This document shows positions 15,501 to 20,600 of a stretch of DNA of 23,221 nucleotides, in pieces. The DNA lies in contig NW_014577124.1 of the NCBI RefSeq assembly GCF_000485595.1, positions 13,627 to 36,847 of the forward strand, in the 5' to 3' direction. The translations under genes were made by a program, and so were the position numbers. Positions within the stretch are counted from its first letter, which is position 1, and the number at the start of each line of letters is the position of its first letter. The notes below the pieces were generated by a model. That model was not told where the DNA came from, did not search any database, and saw only the letters and a list, made by a program, of their open reading frames with translations. Origin of the DNA: Priapulus caudatus (lineage: Eukaryota > Priapulida > Priapulimorpha > Priapulimorphida > Priapulidae).

Positions 15501-17268
15501 GACAGACCGTAAGCTTGCGATGTCTAACCGTCGCCTGACCTGCCTAACCTGACCTGACCTGACCCTCCTGACCTGACCTGACCTGCCCTGACCCTCCTGA
15601 CCTGACCTGACCTGACCTCGCCTGCCGGCGTCTTTCAGCGTACCTGCCCGGCCCGATCATCGCCGGCACGCTCATCGACGGCGCATGCCGGCTGTGGCAG
15701 GTGAACGCGTGCGACGACACGGGCTCCTGCTGGCTGTACGACACGACCAGCTTCCGCTACACGATCCACGGCCTCGCCGTCGGCACGATGGCCCTCTCCG
15801 GCGTCTTTTACACGGCTTCCTTCTTCCTCATCCCGGGACCGCTCCGGGAGCCCACCGCGGAAGCTGAGGAGGCGGCGACCGTCGTCGACGACGAGGGGAG
15901 CGTCAACCGCGACGTCGCGGACGGCGGCGCCCCCTGCTGCGGCGGCGACGAGAAGGGGGGCAGCGCGACACACCTCGTCGACGATTCAAGGATGATAAGG
16001 CTGTGATGGAGTAGGTAGGGAGGGGAGGTAGGTAGGTAGGGTAGGTAAATAGGGGAGCTGGGTAGGTAGGTAGGTAGGTAGGTAGGTAGGTAGGTAGGTA
16101 GGTAGGTAGGTAGGTAGATAGGTAGGTAGGTGGGGAAGGTAAGTAGGTAGGTAGGGGAGGTAGGGAGATAGGGTAGGTGGCTACGTAGGTAGTGCAGGTA
16201 GGTAGCTAGAGGAGGGGGTAGGGGAGACAGTCTAATGATAAAACCCTCTTCTGTGCAATTAGTGAAATCCGTCTGGGTCACAACGGAACCCACCAAGTGA
16301 TGTTATGCCTCGCAGTAAGACTGCATGCATCGCAATACTTACGCCGACGTGATGTTGAAGCAGTCCTTAAATTCGCAGTTGTAGTAATGACGCTCGGCTA
16401 GGTTGACAACAACATCCACGTTGTCTCCAAGGGCGCCCAGTGTGGCTGGCACAACCAGAGATAGGGGCTTATCGTACTGAAACGAATAGCAACGTAGAAT
16501 CATGTCAAATATGATTAATTCCGCACTTCAATATCTAAGTACTGTAAATATTTTACATTCATTTATTATATTAAATATCCTTAATAAATACAGTGGTAAA
16601 AGGGGGCTCGCATGAGATTGTTAAAAATATATTGGTGTTGATAAATTCTCATCATTATTTCGTTTGCTTTTTCATAAATTGCCGTGTTGTAACTAATTCA
16701 AACCAAAAGGAAACAAGGTGGCAGAGAGATGCACGCATCACACTTTCACGTTATGCTTAAGATATCTCAACATTAGTGCTTATCATAGACACAAGCCAAC
16801 AGGGTGTATGCATCTTGTAGCATAATCGCACATTAACATATTATATAATACACCACCACATAGCAGACGCCATTCAAACATTTACCTACTACAGACATTT
16901 CTAACGTATTACAGCATTAACACTGAGATGATAAACTCAAATCTGTGTCAGTGAGCATCTCTATAGAGGACACTTATATAATGCCTATAAAGGATACTTG
17001 ATGTTTTCATTGAGTGGCAGTTATACAGTGAATCACCTCTATAGAATGGATACCTGTCTATCAAGGACACTTTTAATGTTTTCACTAACTTCTAAGTAAC
17101 GCTTACGTACAGGTTTTACTGTCTCAGCTCGCACTGTACTAGTAGCACATATACTACCTAATGGTGAAAATACCTTTTTAAGTTTGACTTCATACATGAA
17201 TCGCAAGAGTTCCATTTCCTCTTCAGGGCATTGTGATGAGAAAGGGAGTGACTCCAGAAGCTTCCTTT
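3325..17268 (-). CDS. CDC16: CDC16/APC6, anaphase-promoting complex TPR subunit (partial, 10 exons; N-terminus outside window)
   Basis: CDC16 is a tetratricopeptide scaffold subunit of the anaphase-promoting complex, the nuclear ubiquitin ligase that marks cyclins and securin for destruction in mitosis. The coding sequence in the window is join(3325-3512, 3790-3880, 5005-5140, 5517-5642, 6048-6200, 6611-6807, 7274-7323, 8274-8353, 16343-16476, 17174-17268), read on the minus strand. This gives 1,250 nt and 415 complete residues. All introns are GT-AG and all nine junction phases close without a stop. Family landmarks as I recall them, in order: KLLESLP; VVVNLAERHYYNC; KDPFHSDCLPVHI; YLAHKLVDLYP; WFAVGCYYL; GPAWLAYGHSFAVENEHDQA; KWEPLLNNLGHVCRKLK; PQNPSTYSAMGYVHSLLGN; ALGLRRDDTFS. 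The human protein has about 620 residues, so roughly 200 N-terminal residues (dimerisation and first TPRs) are missing and must lie beyond 17268. The unstructured tail is shorter than in vertebrates. The gene hosts an antisense SLCO gene in one intron. Confidence 0.95.
3545..3656. repeat. TTG/CTG trinucleotide microsatellite
   Basis: This is a run of TTG units interrupted by CTG, CTC and ATT in the last CDC16 intron. On the plus strand it opens a frame of consecutive leucines, which I treat as an artefact. On the CDC16 strand it is CAA/CAG-rich and begins about 30 bases upstream of the last acceptor. Confidence 0.9.
3790..3880 (-). CDS. CDC16: CDC16 exon encoding the ALGLRRDDTFS motif
   Basis: The acceptor TTGTGCAG is preceded by a (TG)n tract and the donor is GTAAAC. 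It encodes ALGLRRDDTFS followed by a divergent segment ending NELNPCE. ALGLRRDDTF is a very conserved stretch at the end of the last TPR helices of this family. The exon starts in phase 0 and leaves one base (G). Confidence 0.93.
4165..4380. mobile_element. Candidate MITE with ACAGACCGAGGG inverted ends
   Basis: ACAGACCGAGGG at 4174-4185 is mirrored exactly as CCCTCGGTCTGT at 4339-4350. Outside these, TTGCAC (4165-4170) faces GTGCAA (4375-4380), though with unequal spacing. The interior is AT-rich and non-coding. No target-site duplication is obvious, so mobility is inferred only from the inverted structure. Confidence 0.4.
4730..4904. mobile_element. Candidate MITE with TACCTCCGC inverted ends
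   Basis: TACCTCCGC (4730-4738) is mirrored as GCGGAGGTA (4896-4904). The left end is itself foldback-like (ACCTCC at 4731, GGAGGT near 4751-4756). The interior is GC-rich compared with the surrounding intron and contains GCCAGCAGCAG-type runs. A similar end, TTACCTCCGCG, occurs near 340, which suggests a dispersed family in this genome. A 121-codon plus-strand frame across it has no recognisable product. Confidence 0.5.
5005..5140 (-). CDS. CDC16: CDC16 exon, C-terminal TPR (KYEEALDHHRRAL)
   Basis: The acceptor CCCGTAG precedes 5140 and the donor is GTACTG. The first base completes a Lys codon. The exon encodes a TPR helix pair, KYEEALDHHRRALILSPQNP and then STYSAMGYVHSLLGNAAMAV, ending YYFHK. 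The pattern A-L-x-x-H-R-x-A-L followed by P-x-x and Y-x-x-x-G-Y-x-H is as in other CDC16 proteins. Confidence 0.95.
5141..5516 (-). other. CDC16 intron with CA/CATG-rich tract
   Basis: The intron is non-coding. A degenerate CA, CACG and CATG tract at about 5345-5416 opens short frames on both strands that I regard as composition artefacts. No other structure was seen. Confidence 0.6.
5517..5642 (-). CDS. CDC16: CDC16 exon encoding WEPLLNNLGHVCRKL
   Basis: The acceptor TGTTGTAG precedes 5642 and the donor is GTACGT. One leading base completes a Tyr codon and two trailing bases begin a Lys codon. It encodes WETAEKYFSEAL, a short variable helix, then KWEPLLNNLGHVCRKL, one of the most recognisable stretches of the family. 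Confidence 0.96.
5643..6047 (-). other. CDC16 intron, no recognised content
   Basis: AT-rich intronic sequence. I see no repeat element, RNA or regulatory motif worth naming. Confidence 0.6.
6048..6200 (-). CDS. CDC16: CDC16 exon encoding LLYIGLEYGLTNNAKLADRF
   Basis: The acceptor TGTTTCAG precedes 6200. The donor is GTGAGA, chosen because it leaves TA to form a Tyr codon with the next exon and avoids the TAG that immediately follows. It encodes CHLPLLYIGLEYGL, NNAKLADRFFSQALAIAP, and DPFVLHEMGVIAFQN, spanning one TPR and the start of the next. Confidence 0.95.
6201..6610 (-). other. CDC16 intron, no recognised content
   Basis: The sequence is AT-rich and non-coding. Apart from the splice sites no structure stands out. 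Confidence 0.6.
6611..6807 (-). CDS. CDC16: CDC16 exon encoding WFAVGCYYL to QLMKG
   Basis: This is the longest internal CDC16 exon (197 nt). The acceptor is GGTCACCAG before 6807. The donor is the unusual GTGTGA, inferred because only this cut makes the Gly codon and the following CHLP continue in phase. It encodes VAWFAVGCYYLLVKKNDAAR, YLSKATTLDRVYGPAWLAYG and HSFAVENEHDQAMAAYFKAS. These are two TPRs in the conserved core. Confidence 0.95.
6947..7112. mobile_element. Short MITE with TTAGGG-repeat core and 8-bp target-site duplication
   Basis: GTATTTAC occurs at 6939-6946 and again at 7113-7120 as a perfect 8-bp direct repeat enclosing 166 bases. Just inside, GAAGGGTCGTTG (6951) faces CAACGACCCCTTC (ending 7108). 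Further in, GTACTCGAGGT faces ACCTCGGGTAC. The centre carries four TTAGGG units (7010, 7018, 7024, 7030). An 8-bp duplication is typical of hAT-type insertions; the assignment to hAT is inference. It lies in a CDC16 intron. Confidence 0.75.
7274..7323 (-). CDS. CDC16: CDC16 small exon encoding LFYLAHKLVDLYPDKP
   Basis: A 50-nt exon. The acceptor ATTCCAG precedes 7323 and the donor is GTGAGT. The leading AT joins the preceding G to make Asp. It encodes LFYLAHKLVDLYPDKP, which aligns with the conserved LFYL-HKLVDLYP of the family. It is too short to be found as an open frame and was placed by homology and phase. Confidence 0.95.
7324..8273 (-). other. CDC16 intron containing an hAT-like element
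   Basis: This 950-bp AT-rich intron is occupied in its centre by the 7661-8112 element. Outside that element, a short inverted or direct repeat content could not be established and no gene is visible. Confidence 0.55.
7661..8112. mobile_element. Candidate hAT-like MITE with TCAAGGACATTTT subterminal repeats
   Basis: ATCATGGTTC (7661-7670) is mirrored by GAACCATGAT (8103-8112). Both subterminal regions carry repeated TTCAAGGACTTTTCAAGG and AATTCAAGGACATTTT motifs, at 7694-7750 and 8056-8098. ATTAT flanks both GGTTC ends. Subterminal TCAAGGAC/GTCCTTGA repeats of this kind are familiar from hAT-type non-autonomous elements. No full 8-bp duplication is visible, so classification is tentative. 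A 60-codon frame inside has no recognised product. Confidence 0.55.
8274..8353 (-). CDS. CDC16: CDC16 exon encoding KDPFHSDCLPVHI
   Basis: The acceptor GCTTGCAG precedes 8353 and the donor is GTAAGC. The leading A completes an Ala codon begun 8 kb away (GC at 16343-16344). It encodes VLNKDPFHSDCLPVHIACLV and ELKKPN, matching the conserved KDPFH-x-CLPVHI block. This is the exon just downstream of the intron that contains the SLCO gene. Confidence 0.95.
8354..9212. other. Start of CDC16 host intron and upstream region of SLCO
   Basis: About 860 bp lie between the CDC16 exon and the SLCO TATA box, and must hold the proximal SLCO control region as well as the CDC16 branch point. The sequence is AT-rich with TA repeats near 8785. 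No coding sequence or clear composite transcription-factor site is visible by eye. Confidence 0.5.
9213..9219 (+). promoter_or_regulatory. TATA box of the SLCO gene
   Basis: TATAAAA lies at 9213-9219 in a pyrimidine-rich context, 555 bases upstream of the SLCO ATG. Transcription would be expected to start about 25-30 bases downstream, near 9243-9250, where CCTCGTTCTACAG could serve as an initiator. This predicts an unspliced 5' leader of about 530 nt made largely of the AGCATCC repeat. An intron in the leader is not excluded. Confidence 0.55.
9357..9770 (+). repeat. 10-bp AGCATCCGTA tandem repeat in the SLCO leader
   Basis: Units of about 10 bp (AGCATCCGTA, AGCATCAGAG, AGCATCCATA, AGCATTGAAA, AGCACCGATA) run between the TATA box and the start codon. 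Five units form a 50-bp higher-order repeat: 9411-9460 and 9461-9510 differ at a single base. Units decay after about 9560. The array includes ATG triplets (near 9361 and 9653), so the leader would carry short upstream reading frames. Confidence 0.85.
9774..10365 (+). CDS. SLCO coding exon 1 (start, TM1-TM4)
   Basis: It encodes residues 1-197 and the first base of Gly198. It is GC-rich, unlike the surrounding introns. VFMVLLTLTFIGADGISGYL begins TM1, followed by ERRFEFPSKQSGLL, the conserved region before TM2. It ends with the first intracellular positions after TM4, FAYVDDNVDRSYAPIYL. Donor CTCG|GTGAGTA at 10366 is the first of about ten copies of this site. Antisense frames over this exon are shadows of its codon composition. 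Confidence 0.95.
9774..16006 (+). CDS. Organic anion transporting polypeptide (SLCO/OATP family), complete, 9 coding exons
   Basis: OATPs are plasma-membrane carriers exchanging large amphipathic organic anions. CDS: join(9774-10365, 11016-11105, 11423-11647, 12138-12302, 12781-12973, 13439-13559, 13964-14121, 15212-15276, 15639-16006), 1,977 nt, 658 residues; every junction is GT-AG and all phases close. ATG 9774 has G at -3 and +4, and an in-frame TGA at 9738 excludes extension. Membrane segments: about 24-46, 64-83, 90-112, 172-187, 199-223, 242-266, 315-337, 358-375, 387-406, 488-508, 522-549 and 581-602. W-x-G-A-W-W-x-G at 238-245 fits the family signature. A Kazal-like loop (429-484) has ten cysteines, with CNSNCTC and RPVCGMDGTTY. 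Sequons NGT, NVS, NCT, NGS and NAS lie in predicted outer loops. The C-tail is acidic. The whole gene lies antisense in a CDC16 intron. The SLCO subfamily cannot be assigned by eye. Confidence 0.95.
10362..10770 (+). repeat. 39-bp minisatellite carrying repeated 5' splice sites (SLCO intron 1)
   Basis: The unit contains TATATACCTCGGTGAGTAC and GTTAATGATAACACTGGCTC. It starts on the last bases of exon 1. Candidate GT donors lie at 10366, 10405, 10445, 10485, 10524, 10563 and 10602, spaced 39-40 bp apart. More diverged copies follow at 10652, 10703 and 10754, about 50-51 bp apart. Each copy keeps GTGAGTA or GTAAGTA. The second donor is exactly 39 nt (13 codons) from the first and stays in frame. 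The third is shifted, and a TGA follows at 10446. Confidence 0.93.
11016..11105 (+). CDS. SLCO coding exon 2 (TM5)
   Basis: The acceptor AATACCACAG precedes 11016 and the donor is GTAAGT. It encodes GILSAMRTLGFAFGLLLSSI then CLGIYIDPGQ. The G-I-L-x-x-M start and LGIYID end are as in TM5 of OATPs. It starts with GT completing Gly198 and leaves one base for Gln228. Confidence 0.95.
11106..11422 (+). other. SLCO intron 2 with ATC-rich microsatellite
   Basis: An ATC/ATT trinucleotide-like tract (about 11178-11250) is followed by GTACAAGTA and GGTATAC repeats. These short frames on both strands are not coding. The acceptor at its end, GTTGTTTGCAG, has a good pyrimidine tract. Confidence 0.7.
11423..11647 (+). 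CDS. SLCO coding exon 3 (family signature, TM6, intracellular loop)
   Basis: It encodes residues 229-302. DSQWLGAWWLGGVILAGILL carries the W-x-G-x-W-W signature and TM6. Then FPDKIPRE starts the long charged intracellular loop (EAGDKEQEAEPVEKKSESAN). Donor GTGCGT leaves one base for Ala303. The open frame continues beyond the donor into a CA repeat, which is not coding. Confidence 0.94.
11700..11822. repeat. CA/CACG microsatellite in SLCO intron 3
   Basis: CACACA, CACGCA and CATGCA units run to about 11802 and are followed by a TATA-rich run. The remainder of the intron (to 12137) is AT-rich and without recognised features. Confidence 0.85.
12138..12302 (+). CDS. SLCO coding exon 4 (TM7)
   Basis: The acceptor CACATTTACAG precedes 12138 and the donor is GTAATT. 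It encodes residues 304-357: LGKTIWHLLTNASYMCIVLG starts TM7 and VPKYLEAQFHLTASSANAYS is the conserved F/V-P-K-Y-L-E-x-Q-F region. Phase is one base at each end. Confidence 0.95.
12430..12668. repeat. GAACAACAA/GATGAC degenerate microsatellite in SLCO intron 4
   Basis: Units such as GACGAACAACAATGAT and GAACAACAACAATGAC are irregularly repeated. On the minus strand the tract opens frames rich in Val, Cys, Arg and Ser, which are artefacts of the repeat. Confidence 0.88.
12781..12973 (+). CDS. SLCO coding exon 5 (TM8 and TM9)
   Basis: The acceptor GGACCACAG precedes 12781. The donor is GTGAGC at 12974, within what would otherwise be an ATG-TGA. It encodes residues 359-421: VASLLTCVGFVGAGYLV (TM8), a basic loop HRLRLANRG, and SLTVIICLVYYAASFLALMF (TM9). 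CTQRPFAG begins the large extracellular loop. Confidence 0.95.
12974..13438 (+). other. SLCO intron 5
   Basis: AT-rich intron. An 18-base stretch near 13408-13425 (ACCTACTTTTTCGATTGT) resembles exon 6 at about 13521-13538 (ACCTACTTTTCCGGTTGT). No other structure was noted. Confidence 0.55.
13439..13559 (+). CDS. SLCO coding exon 6 (first part of Kazal-like domain)
   Basis: The acceptor GTTGCAAG precedes 13439 and the donor is GTATGA. It encodes residues 423-462. CNSNCTCDKTEFRPVCGMDG and TTYFSGCYAGC hold six cysteines in the order expected for the OATP Kazal-like loop between TM9 and TM10. Two sequons (NVS, NCT) are present. It ends in phase 0. Confidence 0.95.
13560..13963 (+). other. SLCO intron 6
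   Basis: Non-coding. I searched for a small phase-0 exon that would lengthen the Kazal linker and found none free of stops. A second, in-frame AG lies 18 bases before the preferred acceptor (AAG at 13943-13945). Confidence 0.5.
13964..14121 (+). CDS. SLCO coding exon 7 (end of Kazal-like domain, TM10)
   Basis: The acceptor TTACTTTACAG precedes 13964 and the donor is GTAAGC. It encodes residues 463-514. GCVCIEGGEAVNGSC and CTESC complete the cysteine-rich loop, then FIAYMVLFIGSAILSTPSEV forms TM10. It leaves CG for Arg515. An alternative start at 13946 would add RELTLQ in frame. Confidence 0.93.
14287..14422. mobile_element. Long palindromic element flanked by TTAA
   Basis: TTAATGCCTGCTGTTGGGGG at 14287 begins an arm of about 62 bases. 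That arm is matched almost perfectly in reverse complement up to 14422, with only a few mismatches near the short centre. TTAA at 14287-14290 and 14419-14422 could be a target-site duplication like that of piggyBac-type elements, but because the site is palindromic it may simply belong to the arms. It lies in SLCO intron 7. Confidence 0.8.
14630..14657. repeat. 12-bp hairpin GATAGTGCCCGC with TAAG loop
   Basis: GATAGTGCCCGC (14630-14641) pairs with GCGGGCACTATC (14646-14657). AGTGCCC/GGGCACT also forms the centre of the 14287-14422 element, and TAATGCCTGCTG reappears just after it near 14664. These shared motifs suggest a related or broken second element. Confidence 0.8.
14724..14824. mobile_element. 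Palindromic MITE with 43-bp arms
   Basis: 14724-14766 and 14782-14824 are reverse complements with a single mismatch, around a 15-base spacer. The arms begin CAATTATTCGCCGAAGGCGA. It is non-coding and would fold into a strong hairpin in the SLCO pre-mRNA. Confidence 0.88.
14842..14992. repeat. AT-rich inverted repeat with 35-bp arms
   Basis: 14842-14876 (starting TTTTTCAAAGAAAATTTATT) is the exact reverse complement of 14958-14992. The interior is runs of T, A and TA. It may be a MITE or an AT-rich foldback. No coding content. Confidence 0.85.
15076..15101. repeat. AGGTGATTATT hairpin
   Basis: AGGTGATTATT (15076-15086) and AATAATCACCT (15091-15101) are separated by four A. This is the fourth foldback structure in SLCO intron 7. 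Confidence 0.8.
15212..15276 (+). CDS. SLCO coding exon 8 (start of TM11)
   Basis: The acceptor AATTTTGCAG precedes 15212 and the donor is GTAAGT. It encodes residues 516-536, LVDAKVKPIALAISSLTTSL plus L. This matches the V-D-x-K-x-K-x-x-A-L-x-x-x block of OATPs. The 65-nt exon is too short to stand out as an open frame; it was placed by homology and by phase (CG|A before, A|CG after). Confidence 0.93.
15533..15625. repeat. CCTGA pentanucleotide repeat at the end of SLCO intron 8
   Basis: About 15 CCTGA or CCTGACC-type units, some interrupted by CCCTCCTGA, end about 13 bases before the exon 9 acceptor. Each TGACCT is the reverse complement of AGGTCA. A minus-strand frame through it is an artefact. 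Confidence 0.9.
15639..16006 (+). CDS. SLCO coding exon 9 (TM11-TM12, C-terminal tail, stop)
   Basis: The acceptor CGTCTTTCAG precedes 15639. It encodes residues 538-658. YLPGPIIAGTLIDGACRLWQ matches the conserved P-G-P-I-x-x-G-x-x-I-D motif. The outer loop has ACDDTGSCWLYDTTSFRY, then TM12 HGLAVGTMALSGVFYTASFF. The tail is Glu/Asp-rich with GGAPCCGGDEKGG and ends in RMIRL, then TGA. It is GC-rich, like exon 1. Confidence 0.95.
16014..16215. repeat. TAGG tetranucleotide repeat just after the SLCO stop
   Basis: (GTAG)n with scattered GGGA interruptions starts about 8 bases after the SLCO stop codon and should lie in its 3' UTR. On the CDC16 strand it is (CCTA)n early in the host intron's transcribed path. 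The minus-strand frame rich in Tyr, Leu, Pro and Thr is an artefact. Confidence 0.93.
16343..16476 (-). CDS. CDC16: CDC16 exon encoding VVVNLAERHYYNC
   Basis: The acceptor GTTTCAG precedes 16476 and the donor is GTAAGT. It encodes YDKPLSLVVPATLGALGDNV then DVVVNLAERHYYNCEFKDCF and NITS. The D-V-V-V-x-L-A-E-R-H-Y-Y-N-C block is highly conserved. It leaves GC to form Ala with the A at 8353. It starts 337 bases past the SLCO stop, on the opposite strand. Confidence 0.95.
16477..17173 (-). other. CDC16 intron, no recognised gene
   Basis: AT-rich sequence. It contains short paired motifs around 16935-17045 (repeats such as CTCTATAGA and GGACACTT) but no clear element. A plus-strand AATAAA at 16583 is listed separately. 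Confidence 0.5.
16583..16588 (+). other. Candidate poly(A) signal for SLCO
   Basis: AATAAA at 16583-16588 is the first canonical signal I find after the SLCO stop. If used, the SLCO 3' UTR would run antisense through the CDC16 exon at 16343-16476. A variant signal nearer the stop is possible. Confidence 0.3.
17174..17268 (-). CDS. CDC16: CDC16 exon encoding RKLLESLP (first exon in window)
   Basis: The acceptor CACTTGTAG precedes 17268 and the donor is GTATTT. It encodes RKLLESLPFSSQCPEEEMEL and LRFMYEVKLKK, matching the ELLESLP and ELLRF-x-x-E-x-KLKK pattern of the family. The leading AA needs one base from an exon that is not in the window. It ends in phase 0, joining YDKP of the next exon. 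Confidence 0.93.
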
Positions 17269-17614
17269 CTACAAGTGTTAACAAGACCACAAAGTTATTG
17301 CTAATAGAATGAGCCCAGAAAACTCATTCATCTCAGGATGCACACACTAACCAGTGATTCAAACAGGGTTAATTCTACTTTGCCTTGCTCTCGTTCCATA
17401 AACAAAATTCCGAAACCTCACTAACTTCTTCCAAGAAAATGGATTCCACTCTACGTTAATTTCTTCCAATACATAAAACACAAAAACGGTACTTAAATCT
17501 GCATCGGCGATAAGTGACAACCCCCGCCCCCTCTGCGAGTTCTGCAGCGTGCACTTCGATGACACATCTCCTTCGCATGCCGCAGGCGCGAGCTGCATAC
17601 CTACCTTGCCACGC
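17269..17614. other. CDC16 intron segment before the satellite
   Basis: AT-rich to about 17500, then a GC-rich 90-base patch (about 17513-17602) leading into the satellite. I searched the minus strand for the expected preceding CDC16 exon and did not find it. The patch encodes a short cysteine/histidine stretch on the plus strand, which is discussed as a finding and not called a gene. Confidence 0.5.
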
Positions 17615-20600
17615 AGTGCCATCCCTACCTCCTACTGCCGTCCCTACCTTCCTCCTGCCATCCCTACCTTCCTACTGCCGTCCCTACCTTCCTACTGCCA
17701 TCCCTACCTTCCACCTGCCATCCCTACCTTCCTACTGCCACGTCCCACCTTCCACCTGCCATCCTACCTCCACCTGCCATCCCTACCTTCCAACCACGCT
17801 GCCGTCTCTACTCTTCCTCCTGCCATCCTACTTCCTCCTGCATCCCTTACTTCCTACTGGCCGTCCCTACCTTCTACTCGCCTGTCCCTACCTTCCACCT
17901 GCCATCGCCTACCCTCCTACTGCGCCCTACCTTCCTCCTGCCATCCTACCTCCTTCTGCCGCGTCCCTTGTACCTTCCTCCTGCCTCCCTACCTTTCCAC
18001 CTGCCATTCCCTACCTTCCTACTGCCGTCCCTACCTTCCTACTGCCGTCCCTACCTTCCACCCTGCGCTCCCTACTTCCGCCGCCCATCCCTACCTTCCA
18101 CCAAGCTGCCATCTCTTGACCTTCCTACTGCGTCCCTACCTTCCTCCTGCCTATCGTCCTACCGTTCTCACCTGCCAATCAGCTACGCCTTCCACCTGCT
18201 CATCCCTTAACCTTTCCACGCTGCCTCCTATCTTCCTACTGCCGTCCCTTACGGCCCCCGTTCCCTCCTGTGCATCCCTACTTCCTCTGCCATACGCCTA
18301 CCTTCTCCTGCCATCTCCTACCTTCCTCCTGGCCATACTACCGTCCCCCTGCATCCTATCCTTCCTACTACTGGCATCTCCTACCTTCCACTGCCACGCC
18401 TACCGTTCTACCTGGCCTGCCATCCCTACCATTTCCTACTGCGCCCATGCCTACCGTCCTCCTCCTCCCTACCTTCACCTGCCTATCGCCTACTCTTCTA
18501 CTGCCTGTCCCTACCTCCACCTGCCATCTCCTACCTTCTACTGCGTCCCACCTTCACACGCTGCCATCCCTACCTTCCACCTGCCTCCCTACCTCCTCTC
18601 TGCATGGCCCACCTTCCTCCTCCATCCGCACCGTTCCGACCTTGCCATCCTACCTTCGGCTACTGGCCGTCCTACCCTTCCAGCCTGTGCCATCTCCTAC
18701 CCCCTTCCTACTGCCGTCCCTTACCTTCTGCTACTGCGCCCTACCTTCCTCCTGCCATCCCGTACCTTCCTGCCTGCCATCCCTACCTTCCACCGCCAAC
18801 CCTACCGTCTATACTGCCCATCCCTTACTCTTCCTGCCCTGCCGTCCTACTTTCCTCTCTGCGCATCCCTACCGTTACCTCCTGCCATATCCTTACCTTC
18901 CTCGCTGCGATCCCTACCATTCCTATCTGCCGTCCTACCTCCACCCTGACCATTCCCCTACCTTCTACCTGCTCGCGTTTTTCCCATTTACCTTTTCCTA
19001 ACTTGGCCATGCCCTTTACTTCCTTCTTTCTTGCCGTCCTCTTATCCTTTGCCTACTGACTGCGTCCCTACCTTCCACTCTTTTGCCATCCCTACCTTGC
19101 CCAACCTGCCGATCGCCTACCTCCTACTGGTGCCAGTCTCCTACCTTCCTCCTTGTAGTCTTCTTATCCTTTCCATCTCTTTGTCTCATTCTTCTTTACT
19201 CTTCCTTCTCTGGCCGTCCTCTATCCTTTTTTTCTTTACTTTGCCATCCTCCTACCTTCCTCTGCGCCTACCTTCCTACTGCGCCTACCTTTCTTCACCT
19301 GCTTTATCCTACCTTTCACCCTGCCGTCCTTACGCTTCCTACTCCGCATCCTTACCTTCCTCTACTGCCGAATCCCTACCTTTCCTACTGGCCCGTTCCC
19401 TACCTTCCTACTGCCCGTCTCTACCTTTCCTCCCTTGCCGAGTCCCTACCTTTCCTATTTTCTTTTTGCTCTTTGTCTTCTTCTGTTATTTCTTCCCTAC
19501 CTTGCCTGTCCTCTTACCTTCTCGCTGCATCCTACACTTCTCATACTGCCATCCTTACCTTCTTACGCTGCCGGTCTCCTTCCTACTTGCCGTCGCTCTA
19601 CCTTCCTCCTGTCATCCCTACCTTCTCACCTGCCATCCCTGACCTCCACCTGGCCGTCCGCTACCCTTCCTCCTGCGTCCGCTACCTTTCCCTACCTTGC
19701 CTGTCCCACTCTTCCTAGTGCATCCCTAACCTTCTTACTGGGCGCGGGTCGCCTACCATTCTACTGCCATCCCTACCTTCCACCTGCCCGTCGCCTGCAC
19801 CTTCTCTTCCTGCCAGTCCCTACCTTCTCCTGCCATCCCTACTTCCTACTGCCATTCCACCTTCCGTAAACGCCATCCCTCCCTGTTCCTACTGCCGTCC
19901 CTACGCTTCCTCCTTGCCCTCCTAAACTCTTCCTCCTGCCATCCCTACCTTCCTAGCTGCCGTCCCTACCTGTCTCTACTGCCGTCCTACCTTCCTCCTG
20001 CCGTCCTACCTTCCTGCTTGCCGTCCCTAACCTTCCTCGCTGCCATGCCCTCATCTCCACCTTCCATCCTACCTTCTACCTGCCGTCGCCTCATTCCTTC
20101 CTGCCATCCCTACCTCTTCCTCCTGCCATCACCTAAGCCTTCCTACTGCCGTCCCTACCGTCCTAAACTTGCGGTCCTACCTTGCCTCCTGCCAACTCCC
20201 CTACCTTCACATACTGCCATCCCTAACCCTTCCACGCTGCCAGTCCCTGACCTTCTACCTGGCTGTCCTACCTTCCCTCTCGCCATCCTACCTTCCTCCG
20301 CCATCTTGCTACCTTCCTACTGCCTGGTCCCTACCGTCTATACTGCCGTCCCTACTCCACCTTGCCATCCCTACCTCCACCTGCCAATTCGCCTACCTGC
20401 CTACTGCCGTGTCCTACTTCCTCCTTGCCATCCCTAACTTCTATACTTCGCGCCGTCCCTACCTTCCTCTGCCTATTCCTAAAAACCGTTCCCACCTGCC
20501 ATCCACTACTTCCTACTGTGCCGTCCCTTACCCTTCTTCTACTTGTAGCGTCCTACCGTTGCCTACTGCCGTCCCTACCTTCCTCCTGCTCCTTACCTTC

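Noticed and set aside
17605-17616. Minus-strand LRGK followed by GTAGGT, resembling the LLRGK motif of CDC16 before a donor
   Set aside because: Only four residues match, a stop lies just upstream in frame, and the bases belong to the start of the satellite.
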